Assembly (NCBI GenBank): GCA_903904765.1
Contig: CAIVEA010000778.1
Span: 1-7,325 of the forward strand
DNA from: an uncultured Chloroflexota bacterium
GTDB taxonomy: Bacteria > Chloroflexota > Anaerolineae > Aggregatilineales > Phototrophicaceae
Reading direction: 5' to 3'
Length of the DNA: 7,325 nucleotides
The position numbers and the translations under genes are program-made. Position 1 is the stretch's first letter; every line of letters starts with the position of its first letter. Positions 1 through 6,043 of the stretch are shown here, one piece after another. The notes under the pieces are model-generated. The model searched no databases. It was given only the letters and a program-made list of their open reading frames with translations, and was not told the DNA's origin.

Positions 1-89
1 AGCGCCCCCATCGTCGGCACTAAACCAACACTGCCCGTCATGGCCTTCCGCGCAGTCCGCAGCCCTTCAATCGTCGCAATCACATCCAC
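1..89 (-). CDS. panC: Pantothenate synthetase PanC, N-terminal fragment (cut by window edge)
   Basis: PanC joins pantoate and beta-alanine using ATP, the last step of pantothenate synthesis in the cytoplasm. Only the first 29 codons are visible. They read VDVIATIEGLRTARKA followed by GSVGLVPTMGA, and the next partial codon starts a Leu. The VPTMGAL stretch is the hallmark of the PanC N-terminus, directly before the HxGH nucleotide-binding motif, which lies just outside the window. I chose the GTG at 89-87, two bases after the panB stop (TAA, 94-92). A GGAG at 104-101 lies 11 bases upstream, a rather long spacing. In-frame GTG codons at 101-99 (overlapping panB) and 83-81 are alternatives. The family is clear from the motif and from the panB neighbour; the exact start is uncertain. 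Confidence 0.88.
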   Translation of the reverse strand, partial: MDVIATIEGLRTARKAMTGSVGLVPTMGA

Positions 90-91
90 GT

Positions 92-937
92 TTACGCCCA
101 CTCCGATTCTGTCTGCACCGCTGCCAGCACTTCGTCATTCATCGTGAACCCGTTTTCTGATGCGGGGAAAGTGCGCTGTTTCACCTCATTCACATACTGC
201 CGCAACGCGCCCTCAATCGCAGCGCCCGCGTTCACATACTGTTTGGCATGGCGCGGCCCAAATGACGGATGCAGCCCTAACAGATCATGAAAAACCTGCA
301 CCTGCCCGTCGCAGCCCACGCCAGAGCCAATGCCAATTGTCGGGATGTCCAGTTTGGCGGTAATCATGTCTGCCAGCGGCGCGGCCACCAGTTCCAGCAC
401 CACCGCAAACGCACCCGCCTCCTGTACTACCTGTGCATCCCGCAAAAGCTGCTTGGCAGAGGTAATCTCGCGCCCTTGCACCCGGAAACCGCCAAAGCGA
501 TTCACGCTCTGCGGGGTCAAGCCGATGTGCGCCATCACCGGAATGCCGATCTCGACAATCCGCCGGATGGTATCAGCCATCACCTCGCCGCCCTCCAGTT
601 TGACCGCGTTCACACCCGCCTCTTGCATCAGCCGCCCCGCGCTCGTCAACGCCTGCTCCGGGTTGAGTTGATACGACATAAATGGCAAATCGCCCACAAT
701 CATCGGCTTCTGCGTGGCACGTACCACAATCGCAGAATGGTAAATCATCTGTTCCAGCGTGACCGGAATTGTGGATTGATGCCCTTGAATCACCATGCCC
801 AGCGAATCACCCACCAGCAGCAGCGGCACACCCGCTGCTTCACCCAGAAAGGCGCTGGTGGCATCATAGGCCGTCAAAGTCGGGATCGGTTCGCCATTCG
901 TTTTCAGCTTTTGAATATCACGCACGCTGATTCGCAT
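92..937 (-). CDS. panB: 3-methyl-2-oxobutanoate hydroxymethyltransferase (ketopantoate hydroxymethyltransferase) PanB
   Basis: PanB transfers a hydroxymethyl group from 5,10-methylenetetrahydrofolate to 2-oxoisovalerate, making ketopantoate, the first committed step towards pantothenate. The 281 residues are a full-length (beta/alpha)8 protein with no signal peptide. Expected metal-binding acids are visible: Asp44 in VGDSLGM, Asp83 in GDLPFMSY and Glu115 in VKLEGG. Lys113 is in the same VKLEGG motif, His137 is in AHIGLTPQ, and the catalytic-type Glu182 is in LELVAAP. The IGIGSG motif near residues 201-206 and the FGPRHAKQY stretch near 226-234 are also typical. The ATG at 937 has a strong AGAGGA-type site at 947-944, six bases upstream. 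The start overlaps the end of the DUF2520 gene by 20 bases, and panC follows within a few bases, so translation of all three is probably coupled. Confidence 0.97.
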   Translation of the reverse strand: MRISVRDIQKLKTNGEPIPTLTAYDATSAFLGEAAGVPLLLVGDSLGMVIQGHQSTIPVTLEQMIYHSAIVVRATQKPMIVGDLPFMSYQLNPEQALTSAGRLMQEAGVNAVKLEGGEVMADTIRRIVEIGIPVMAHIGLTPQSVNRFGGFRVQGREITSAKQLLRDAQVVQEAGAFAVVLELVAAPLADMITAKLDIPTIGIGSGVGCDGQVQVFHDLLGLHPSFGPRHAKQYVNAGAAIEGALRQYVNEVKQRTFPASENGFTMNDEVLAAVQTESEWA

Positions 938-1805
938 GATCGTTCCTCTCGTCCAAAACCGCCTTCAGCGGTTCAAAATTGCGCTCCGGTTGTTTCGTCA
1001 TCGCCACAGGCAGCGTCACCCGCGCCAACTGCCTGTACAGCGCCGCCAAACCTGCGTCGCGGTCATCCAACGCCCGCAAATGCGCCGCCACCGTCCCCGC
1101 ATCCCCCCGCACCAGCGGGCCGGTCAGCGCGTCAGGGATACCCCGCCGTTCAATGTTGTCTACTGTGCCAGCCAGCAACGGGTTCAAAGCCGCTGCCGTC
1201 GCCTGTGCATCCAGCCCCAAATCAGCCAGCAATCGCTGCGCCACCCCGTACAACCCTACCGTGTAGTTGCTCACAAACACCAGCGCCGCATGATAGACCG
1301 CATTACCCCCCGCAGGGATGACCAGCGAACGACCACCCAGCGCAGCGGTCAAATCGAGCAACCCAGTGCGAAGGGGAACAGCCTCCGCCTCCACCGCAAA
1401 CGCCACCCCGTTCAAATGGGCAACCTGTGCCGACGCGAATGCCTGAGCCGGATGCCAGCTACCGACCATAGCGCCAGCCTGAGCCGCCGCCCACAGCACG
1501 CCCGCATCCAGCACTCCGGCAGTATGAACCACCGCTTTTCCGGTCAGGTCAGCCTCTGCCACCTGTGCAGCAACGGTTTCAATCGCGTCGTCCGGCACGG
1601 TCAGGATGATCAAATCCGCCCGCCTCGCCACGTCCGCCGCAGAAAATACCGCCACCGCGCCCACCGCCGCCGCCAGCCGTTCGGCGCTCTCGACATGCAA
1701 GCTGCTCACCGCCGTGACGGTAAAGCCTGCCTGTACACATAGACGCGCCAACACACTCCCAACTTTACCTGCGCCGACAATGCCGATGCGCGGTTTCTCA
1801 TTCAT
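918..1805 (-). CDS. Rossmann-fold/DUF2520 oxidoreductase-like protein, possible ketopantoate reductase
   Basis: This is a 295-residue cytoplasmic protein. An N-terminal dinucleotide-binding domain opens with MNEKPRIGIVGAGKVGS, where GAGKVG (residues 11-16) is the GxGxxG loop. It continues with the TVPDDAI stretch and the WHPAQAFA motif, the usual 'HPLQ.FA' position of this family. The C-terminal half holds the alpha-helical DUF2520 signature around ALTGPLVRGD. The exact reaction of the family is not settled. Because the gene overlaps panB by 20 bases and panC follows, I infer that it may reduce ketopantoate to pantoate, the missing middle step. The Francisella alternative reductase PanG is, from memory and unchecked, of this kind. 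I chose the ATG at 1805 because homology begins there. A longer frame to 1862 adds 19 arginine-rich residues and would overlap the upstream gene by 44 bases. The Shine-Dalgarno signal is weak (GAGAG directly abutting the ATG). Confidence 0.85.
   Translation of the reverse strand: MNEKPRIGIVGAGKVGSVLARLCVQAGFTVTAVSSLHVESAERLAAAVGAVAVFSAADVARRADLIILTVPDDAIETVAAQVAEADLTGKAVVHTAGVLDAGVLWAAAQAGAMVGSWHPAQAFASAQVAHLNGVAFAVEAEAVPLRTGLLDLTAALGGRSLVIPAGGNAVYHAALVFVSNYTVGLYGVAQRLLADLGLDAQATAAALNPLLAGTVDNIERRGIPDALTGPLVRGDAGTVAAHLRALDDRDAGLAALYRQLARVTLPVAMTKQPERNFEPLKAVLDERNDHANQRA
941..950 (-). promoter_or_regulatory. Ribosome binding site of panB inside the DUF2520 coding region
   Basis: Read on the minus strand, GAGAGGAACG precedes the panB ATG, with the AGGA core at 947-944 six bases from the start codon. 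It lies within the last codons of the upstream DUF2520 gene. This supports the ATG at 937 as the real start and suggests coupled translation of the two genes. Confidence 0.75.
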
Positions 1806-1818
1806 CTCTCGAAATCGC

Positions 1819-2622
1819 TTATGATCCTGCCGACAGCGGGGTAGCCGTCGGAATCGGGTCACTGATAGTGATGTTCACCGTGCAGGCCGCTTTGAGCGTG
1901 TTAGTGATGTCGAACACCGTCAGCCGGAACTGATAGAGACCGGGTTGATAGAAGGCTGGCACAAACTGCCCCAGCACCCCGTTTTCCGGCACCGGTTGAT
2001 CGTAGTCGCGCAGCAACGCGAAATTCCCGAAGGTTTGCGGGCCGTTTAGTTCAAATCGGTAGAAAGCGAAGTTTTCGGCATTCGCCGTCCCGACCACATT
2101 GATCGGGTTGAATACCAACATGCCGTTCGCTGGAATTTGCAGCGTCGCACCGGGGGTATCGCAACCCGCGATAGGCGGCGGATTCGGCAGAATCGTGCCA
2201 ACAGGGGTGGGGGTCAGCGTTGGCGTGGCCTGCACGCGCACAATTTCCTGTTCACCCAGTTGCACGCCGCTAGGGTCTACCGGCGCATTCCCGAAGGCCA
2301 CTGGAGCAGGCGTGGGTGTGTTGAACTGCCCATCATCCACCACCTGAACCAGCGTCAGGCTAGTATCCTCCGTCGTCCGAATCGTCGGCACCACCACCTG
2401 CTGAATGCCCACCACCACCAAGCCAAATTCCAGTAACAGCACCAATCCGGTGAGCGCATTCGCCTGCTGGTAACGGTAAATATCGCGTTCCAGCTCAAAA
2501 TGCGTCGCCCGGAATTCGTACCGCGCACGTCCCCAGCGCCGCCACATCACCAGAATGCCGACAGCCGTCAGGATATATAGGCCGGGCGCAATTTGTTCGA
2601 TTAAGAACAGCAGCGCGTTCAT
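1819..2622 (-). CDS. Two-helix membrane protein with extracytoplasmic Thr/Pro-rich linkers and beta-sandwich-like module, function unknown
   Basis: I do not recognise a named family for this 267-residue protein. Visible features are a hydrophobic segment at about residues 5-27, a positively charged loop at 28-54 (rich in Arg, starting RRWGRAR), and a second hydrophobic segment at about 56-80. The charge pattern predicts both termini outside, with the loop in the cytoplasm. Residues 81-150 are a low-complexity linker with NTPTPAPV and TPTLTPTPVGT runs. Residues about 154-254 look like an all-beta module (VVGTANAENFAFYRFEL, then PGLYQFRLTVFD). It is bracketed by Cys154 and Cys247, which could form a disulfide. 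A PTATP tail ends the protein. Linkers and modules of this type are common in Chloroflexota surface proteins. The start codon overlaps the stop of the upstream phosphorylase gene as ATGA, which implies translational coupling, and no good separate ribosome site is seen. Why it sits in a metabolic operon is unknown. Confidence 0.85.
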   Translation of the reverse strand: MNALLFLIEQIAPGLYILTAVGILVMWRRWGRARYEFRATHFELERDIYRYQQANALTGLVLLLEFGLVVVGIQQVVVPTIRTTEDTSLTLVQVVDDGQFNTPTPAPVAFGNAPVDPSGVQLGEQEIVRVQATPTLTPTPVGTILPNPPPIAGCDTPGATLQIPANGMLVFNPINVVGTANAENFAFYRFELNGPQTFGNFALLRDYDQPVPENGVLGQFVPAFYQPGLYQFRLTVFDITNTLKAACTVNITISDPIPTATPLSAGS

Positions 2623-3458
2623 AAGCTGCGGAGCACGCCCCGCACCAACTGTTCCAATTTCGGAACGATCACCTTACCCGCGTCCAGAACCTCCTGATGG
2701 TTGGTTTCCAGATCAACATCCACCGAGTCAATCGCCTCGTTGGTAATCCCGCTGAAAGCCATCACCTGCACGCCCATGTGCCGCGCCACCAGCACCTCAT
2801 GAACGGTGGACATGCCTACCGCGTCACCGCCTATCATCCGCAGCATACGGATTTCCGCCGGTGTCTCGAAGCTCGGCCCGGACAGGCAGACATACACGCC
2901 TTCGTGCAGCAGCAGCCCTTCGGCCTGTGCAACCTGCCGCGCCACCGCCCGCAGCCCGCGATCATACGTCTGAACCATGCCCAAGAAACGCGGACCAACC
3001 CGGTCATCATTCGGCCCCATCAGCGGATTATGCCCCACCATGCCCGGAAAGTTGATGTGGTCGTTCAGCATCATCACATCGCCGGTATGATAGGCTGTAT
3101 TCAGCCCACCCGCCGCGTTGGTCAAAATCAGAGTCTGCACACCCAGATGCTGCATCACCCGTATCGGGAAAGTGGCCTGCTGGAGCGAATAACCCTCGTA
3201 AAAATGCGCTCTCCCCTGCTGAGCCACGACAGGAACGCCTTCCAGCGTGCCGAACACCAGCTTGCCCTGATGCCCTTCAACGGTGGAGACAGGCCACCCC
3301 GGAATCTCGTGGTCAGCCACCGCCACACGGCCTTCCAGACGATCTGCCAGACCGCCCAACCCCGACCCCAGAACAAGCCCCACACGGGGGACTAGATTGG
3401 TTTTTCCCCGAATGACATGGACGGCATTTTCAAAATCTTCACGTGTATAGGTGGTCAT
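2619..3458 (-). CDS. punA: Purine nucleoside phosphorylase, trimeric (PunA/human PNP) type
   Basis: This enzyme cleaves purine (deoxy)nucleosides with phosphate into the free base and (deoxy)ribose 1-phosphate, a purine salvage step in the cytoplasm. Its 279 residues match the usual length for the trimeric class. Landmarks seen, with their human PNP counterparts from family knowledge, are: Ser32 in LGSGLGG (Ser33), His63 in EGHQGK (His64), Arg83/His85/Tyr87/Glu88 in GRAHFYEGY (Arg84, His86, Tyr88, Glu89), TNAAGG at 113-118, Phe197/Glu198 in GPSFETPAE (Phe200, Glu201), Met216/Ser217 in VGMSTVHE (Met219, Ser220), Asn240 in GITNEA (Asn243) and His254 in NHQEVL (His257). Glu and Asn at these positions point to 6-oxopurines (inosine, guanosine) rather than adenosine. 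The ATG at 3458 has a GAGG site at 3466-3463, four bases upstream. It is the first gene of the leftward run, and its stop overlaps the next start. Confidence 0.96.
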   Translation of the reverse strand: MTTYTREDFENAVHVIRGKTNLVPRVGLVLGSGLGGLADRLEGRVAVADHEIPGWPVSTVEGHQGKLVFGTLEGVPVVAQQGRAHFYEGYSLQQATFPIRVMQHLGVQTLILTNAAGGLNTAYHTGDVMMLNDHINFPGMVGHNPLMGPNDDRVGPRFLGMVQTYDRGLRAVARQVAQAEGLLLHEGVYVCLSGPSFETPAEIRMLRMIGGDAVGMSTVHEVLVARHMGVQVMAFSGITNEAIDSVDVDLETNHQEVLDAGKVIVPKLEQLVRGVLRSL

Positions 3459-3491
3459 TTTTCCTCACACAGTACCCCTATCAAGTTCCTA

Positions 3492-3497
3492 ATTATA
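3492..3497 (-). promoter_or_regulatory. Putative -10 box (TATAAT) of the leftward phosphorylase-pan operon
   Basis: Read on the minus strand, the sequence is a perfect TATAAT. Transcription would begin near 3485, giving a leader of about 27 bases before the ATG at 3458. No convincing TTGACA-like -35 is found 16-18 bases upstream (TACGAA at 17 bases), and no TGn extension precedes the box. The location between divergent genes in an AT-richer patch supports it; it is a prediction from sequence only. Confidence 0.55.
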
Positions 3498-3531
3498 CCC
3501 TATCCAGCATCTAATTCGTATCATCCCGCGC

Positions 3532-3537
3532 TACAAT
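3532..3537 (+). promoter_or_regulatory. Putative -10 box (TACAAT) for the 122-residue protein gene
   Basis: TACAAT matches the -10 consensus at five of six positions. It would start transcription near 3544, about 25 bases before the chosen start codon at 3569. No good -35 hexamer is present at 15-18 bases spacing. With the opposing TATAAT at 3497-3492, it makes this 110-base gap a compact back-to-back promoter region. Confidence 0.4.
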
Positions 3538-3559
3538 CAGTAGAATGATGGATACCTGC

Positions 3560-3564
3560 GGAGG
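3560..3564 (+). promoter_or_regulatory. Ribosome binding site GGAGG that decides the start of the 122-residue protein
   Basis: A perfect GGAGG stands four bases before the ATG at 3569. The in-frame ATGs at 3545 and 3548 have no such site, and the one at 3545 would fall right at the predicted transcription start. I therefore shortened the gene by eight codons. Confidence 0.75.
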
Positions 3565-3568
3565 CCGT

Positions 3569-3937
3569 ATGGATACATCTGCTGATTCGCTGCTCAAAGG
3601 GGCGCTCACAGGTAAAGATTGTTTCGCGGCGGTTGCGCTCATTCACCTCAACCGCGACCACCTGCTGTTTCTTGACTTTGCCGCCCCCGCGCCAGACGCG
3701 CTGCGTGCCGATTACGAAGCCCTGCTGCTCCGTGCCGCCACCGATGCCGAGGCGCTCGAATCGCTGCCGGATGAGGAGGATGTGCGCCATTTCACGCGGG
3801 ACGGCACGCAACTCATTCTGCTCACCTTCCGCAGCCACAGCGGGCGCTATCTGTTGTCGGCACTGGTCGCACCGCGCAAATCCTACAAGCAGGCCATCAA
3901 ACGCCTCATCAAAAGCCTGAAAGCAGCACTGAAATAG
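3569..3937 (+). CDS. Hypothetical 122-residue cytoplasmic protein, possible roadblock/longin-like fold
   Basis: I do not recognise this protein with certainty. There is no signal peptide or membrane segment. The predicted order of elements is a short N-terminal helix, a hydrophobic strand pair (FAAVALIHLNRDHLLFLDF), a long acidic/alanine-rich helix (about residues 42-72), two further strands (TQLILLTF and RYLLSALV), and a strongly basic C-terminal amphipathic helix (KSYKQAIKRLIKSLKAALK). This alternation resembles roadblock/LC7 or longin-type small domains, often regulators of small GTPases, but that is a topology guess without a diagnostic motif. Codon use is GC-rich at third positions like its neighbours, and the GGAGG site supports expression. 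It lies divergent from the phosphorylase operon and 52 bases upstream of the potassium channel gene, which seems to have its own -10 box. Confidence 0.75.
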   Translation: MDTSADSLLKGALTGKDCFAAVALIHLNRDHLLFLDFAAPAPDALRADYEALLLRAATDAEALESLPDEEDVRHFTRDGTQLILLTFRSHSGRYLLSALVAPRKSYKQAIKRLIKSLKAALK

Positions 3938-3946
3938 TTCCTCACC

Positions 3947-3952
3947 TATAAT
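3947..3952 (+). promoter_or_regulatory. Putative -10 box (TATAAT) of the potassium channel gene
   Basis: A perfect TATAAT lies ten bases after the stop of the preceding gene. It would start transcription near 3959, leaving a leader of about 31 bases before the ATG at 3990. No -35 match is evident (CAGCAC at 17 bases spacing). The channel gene may therefore be transcribed on its own, as well as by read-through from the small gene upstream, since no terminator is seen between them. Confidence 0.5.
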
Positions 3953-3989
3953 CATCCCTATCATTCGCAATCATACAGGCAATGGATAG

Positions 3990-6032
3990 ATGGAGTCTTT
4001 CAAAGAAGCTCAGCGTCAGATGCGTATCGCCCTTGCCCTATTAGCAACCATTTTGCCAATTGGGATCATCGGTTTTATGCTACTGGAGCATTTTAGCCTG
4101 CTGGATGCCATCTGGCTGACAGTGATTACCCTCGCCACCATCGGCTATGGCGACATCTATGCCCGTACCGAAGCCGGGCGGGTGTTTACCGTCCTATTGA
4201 TTTTGTTCGGCCTCGGCGCTGTCGCCTACGGGCTACAGGCCACCGCCAACTTCTTTGTCAGTCCAGCGGTGCGCGACCTGCGCCAACGCCGCAGCATCAT
4301 CAACAAAATTCAGCGGTTATACGGGCATTACATCATCTGCGGCGCGGGCGAACTGGTGGACGACACCATCACCTACCTGATTGAAGGAGCGCAGCAACGC
4401 CAGAAAATACAGTTGGACGCACTCTACCGCCCGATTGACCAATGGCTGAATCACCTGTTCGGGGCTATCGAAAAGAAGCGTTTCCCGCGCTTGCGGGCAT
4501 TCATCCGCACCCTTGTGACGACAGGGCTGCGGATGCGCCATCGGCAGGACACACTACTGGACGTGCTGGTGGTGGTCACGCCGCGTCATGATTTCGCCGA
4601 ACACAGCCGCGACAACGGCCTACTGGTTATCGAAGGCGACCCCACCAGTGACAAAATCCTGCGGCGGGCAGGCATCGAACGCGCACAGGCCATGATGATT
4701 ATGCTCGACAGGGACACCGAAACCCTGATCTCAGTCCTCACTGCCCGCAGCCTGAACCCGCACGTCGAAATCACAGCAGCGGCGCTGGATGAAACCCTGA
4801 CAACCAAAATGATCCGCGTGGGGGCAAATGATGTGATCGCCCCTTACGAAGTAGCCGGACGCTTCTTGAACAATGCCACGCTGCGCCCCGCCGTCAACGA
4901 GTTCTTCAACTCCATTCTGTTCAGTCAGCGTGCCACCACCCAGACTACGCTGCTCCACATGCTGGACGACTCGCCGTGGATCGGCAAAACTCTTGGCGAT
5001 TTGAACCTCCGCACCCGCTTCAACGCGGCCATCATCGGCCTGCGGCTGGAAACGGGTGGATTCGTGGTCACACCCGGCGACAACTACCGTCTGAGCGAAG
5101 GTGAAAGCCTGATTGTTGTCGCCCCTAACCAGCAGATTGCCGCGATGCAAACCGCCTGCCGTGAAGGGGTGGCGATGCGTCCCCGCCGCGTCATCTGGCA
5201 ACGCCTACCCACACCGCAACAACCGCCCACGCAACCGCAGCACCAATACACGCTTGAAGAGGCAGCGCAGGCCGTTCAGTTGATGAGCAATCATTACGTC
5301 ATCTGTGGCTCACATCGCGTCGCCCGCAGCGCCATCAGCAAACTCGACCCGTCGCGCCCGTTCGTCATTATCAGCGACGACGCGGACTATACACAGGAAC
5401 TTTTGCGAAAAGGTTTTCGCGTGGTGCATGGCAATCCCGCCATCGAAGCCACGATTGATGCAGCAGGTGTGGAACGGGCATTGGCAGTCATGGTGGCGGT
5501 GGACGATCAAGCTTCCAGCGTGATGACCATCCTGAACTGCCGCGCTGTCAGCAAGCGGTTGCTCATCACTGCCGCCGCCCAGACTGACGACATGCTCCCT
5601 AAATTGCTGCGTACTGGCGCAGACCGCGTACTCAGCCCGTTTCAGGTGGCTGCACAGTTCGTGCTGCTCGCTACCACCCGCCCCGCCGTCAGCGACTTCC
5701 TTCAGCATGTGGTCTTTAACTACAGCGCACGCATCGAAACCACCGAATTGTATATGCAGAACGACTCGCCTTGGATCGGCAAAACGCTGGGCGAACTGGC
5801 GCTCAAAGCGCAGCATAATGCCGATGTGATTAGCATTCGCAGCGCAAACGGGCGCTACCTGTACGCACCACCGCCCGAACACCGGCTCGCCACTGATGAA
5901 GTGCTGATCGTGGTCACGCCCATGAGCGCCTCCGATGTGCTGCGCGAACAGGCGCACGGCAGCATCACCAAACGTCCCCACTCACTGCGGCGCGGTTATT
6001 TTGAAGGGCAGCAAGTCCTCACAACGGATTGA
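3990..6032 (+). CDS. Two-helix potassium channel with tandem RCK (TrkA_N/TrkA_C) gating modules
   Basis: This is a 680-residue inner-membrane channel predicted to pass potassium as a tetramer. TM1 is at about residues 12-32, the pore helix at 37-49, the selectivity filter TIGYGD at 50-55 and TM2 at about 64-90. Two RCK modules follow. RCK1 begins at HYIICGAG (113-120) and its TrkA_C part includes SPWIGKTLG (328-336). A Pro/Gln-rich linker (407-419) leads to RCK2, which begins at HYVICGSH (435-442) and ends with a second SPWIGKTLG (593-601). Tandem RCKs in one chain recall GsuK and BK-type gating rings, as opposed to MthK with one. From residue 216 the two modules align without gaps at an offset of 265, whereas their first strands are 322 apart, so RCK1 carries a net 57-residue insertion. 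Both glycine loops are degenerate (GAGELV, GSHRVA), so the ligand may not be classical NAD. The ribosome site is weak (AGG at 13 bases, or GGATAG adjoining). Confidence 0.93.
   Translation: MESFKEAQRQMRIALALLATILPIGIIGFMLLEHFSLLDAIWLTVITLATIGYGDIYARTEAGRVFTVLLILFGLGAVAYGLQATANFFVSPAVRDLRQRRSIINKIQRLYGHYIICGAGELVDDTITYLIEGAQQRQKIQLDALYRPIDQWLNHLFGAIEKKRFPRLRAFIRTLVTTGLRMRHRQDTLLDVLVVVTPRHDFAEHSRDNGLLVIEGDPTSDKILRRAGIERAQAMMIMLDRDTETLISVLTARSLNPHVEITAAALDETLTTKMIRVGANDVIAPYEVAGRFLNNATLRPAVNEFFNSILFSQRATTQTTLLHMLDDSPWIGKTLGDLNLRTRFNAAIIGLRLETGGFVVTPGDNYRLSEGESLIVVAPNQQIAAMQTACREGVAMRPRRVIWQRLPTPQQPPTQPQHQYTLEEAAQAVQLMSNHYVICGSHRVARSAISKLDPSRPFVIISDDADYTQELLRKGFRVVHGNPAIEATIDAAGVERALAVMVAVDDQASSVMTILNCRAVSKRLLITAAAQTDDMLPKLLRTGADRVLSPFQVAAQFVLLATTRPAVSDFLQHVVFNYSARIETTELYMQNDSPWIGKTLGELALKAQHNADVISIRSANGRYLYAPPPEHRLATDEVLIVVTPMSASDVLREQAHGSITKRPHSLRRGYFEGQQVLTTD
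4966..4999 (+). repeat. Internal repeat copy 1 in the channel gene (SPWIGKTLG coding)
   Basis: These 34 bases, encoding the DSPWIGKTLG region of the first TrkA_C domain, match 5761-5794 at 31 of 34 positions when compared by eye. The remaining three differences are single bases. It is the most conserved part of the duplicated RCK module. Confidence 0.8.
5761..5794 (+). repeat. Internal repeat copy 2 in the channel gene (SPWIGKTLG coding)
   Basis: This is the second copy of the 34-base segment, in the C-terminal TrkA_C domain. It lies 795 bases (265 codons) downstream of copy 1 and in the same frame, consistent with an ancient in-frame module duplication. Confidence 0.8.
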
Positions 6033-6043
6033 GATAATTCGGG
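6033..6043. other. Eleven-base gap between convergent genes
   Basis: The channel gene stops at 6032 (TGA) and the convergent YqeC-MocA gene stops at 6044 (TAA). The gap has no room for a terminator, and I see no stable hairpin followed by a T run at either gene end. Transcripts from the two strands may overlap here. Confidence 0.6.

Noticed and set aside
287..1321. 344-codon open frame on the plus strand
   Set aside because: It lies opposite panB and the DUF2520 gene, both confirmed by motifs. The product is rich in His, Arg and Pro, typical of antisense frames in GC-rich DNA.
1806..1862. Upstream 19-codon extension of the DUF2520 protein
   Set aside because: The extension is arginine-rich, precedes the normal family start MNEKPRIGIVGAG, and would overlap the membrane protein gene by 44 bases.
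2190..2345. Thr/Pro codon repeats in the membrane protein gene as a possible tandem repeat array
   Set aside because: The repeats are short, imperfect and encode ordinary low-complexity linkers; there is no regular unit at the DNA level.
3521..3970. 149-codon open frame on the minus strand opposite the small 122-residue gene
   Set aside because: It is a shadow frame: its product is rich in Cys, Gln and Arg without family features, it would run through the divergent promoter region, and the plus-strand frame has a perfect GGAGG site and a plausible fold.
5310..5981. 223-codon open frame on the minus strand within the channel gene
   Set aside because: The plus strand encodes the second RCK module with clear motifs, and the minus product shows no recognisable domain.
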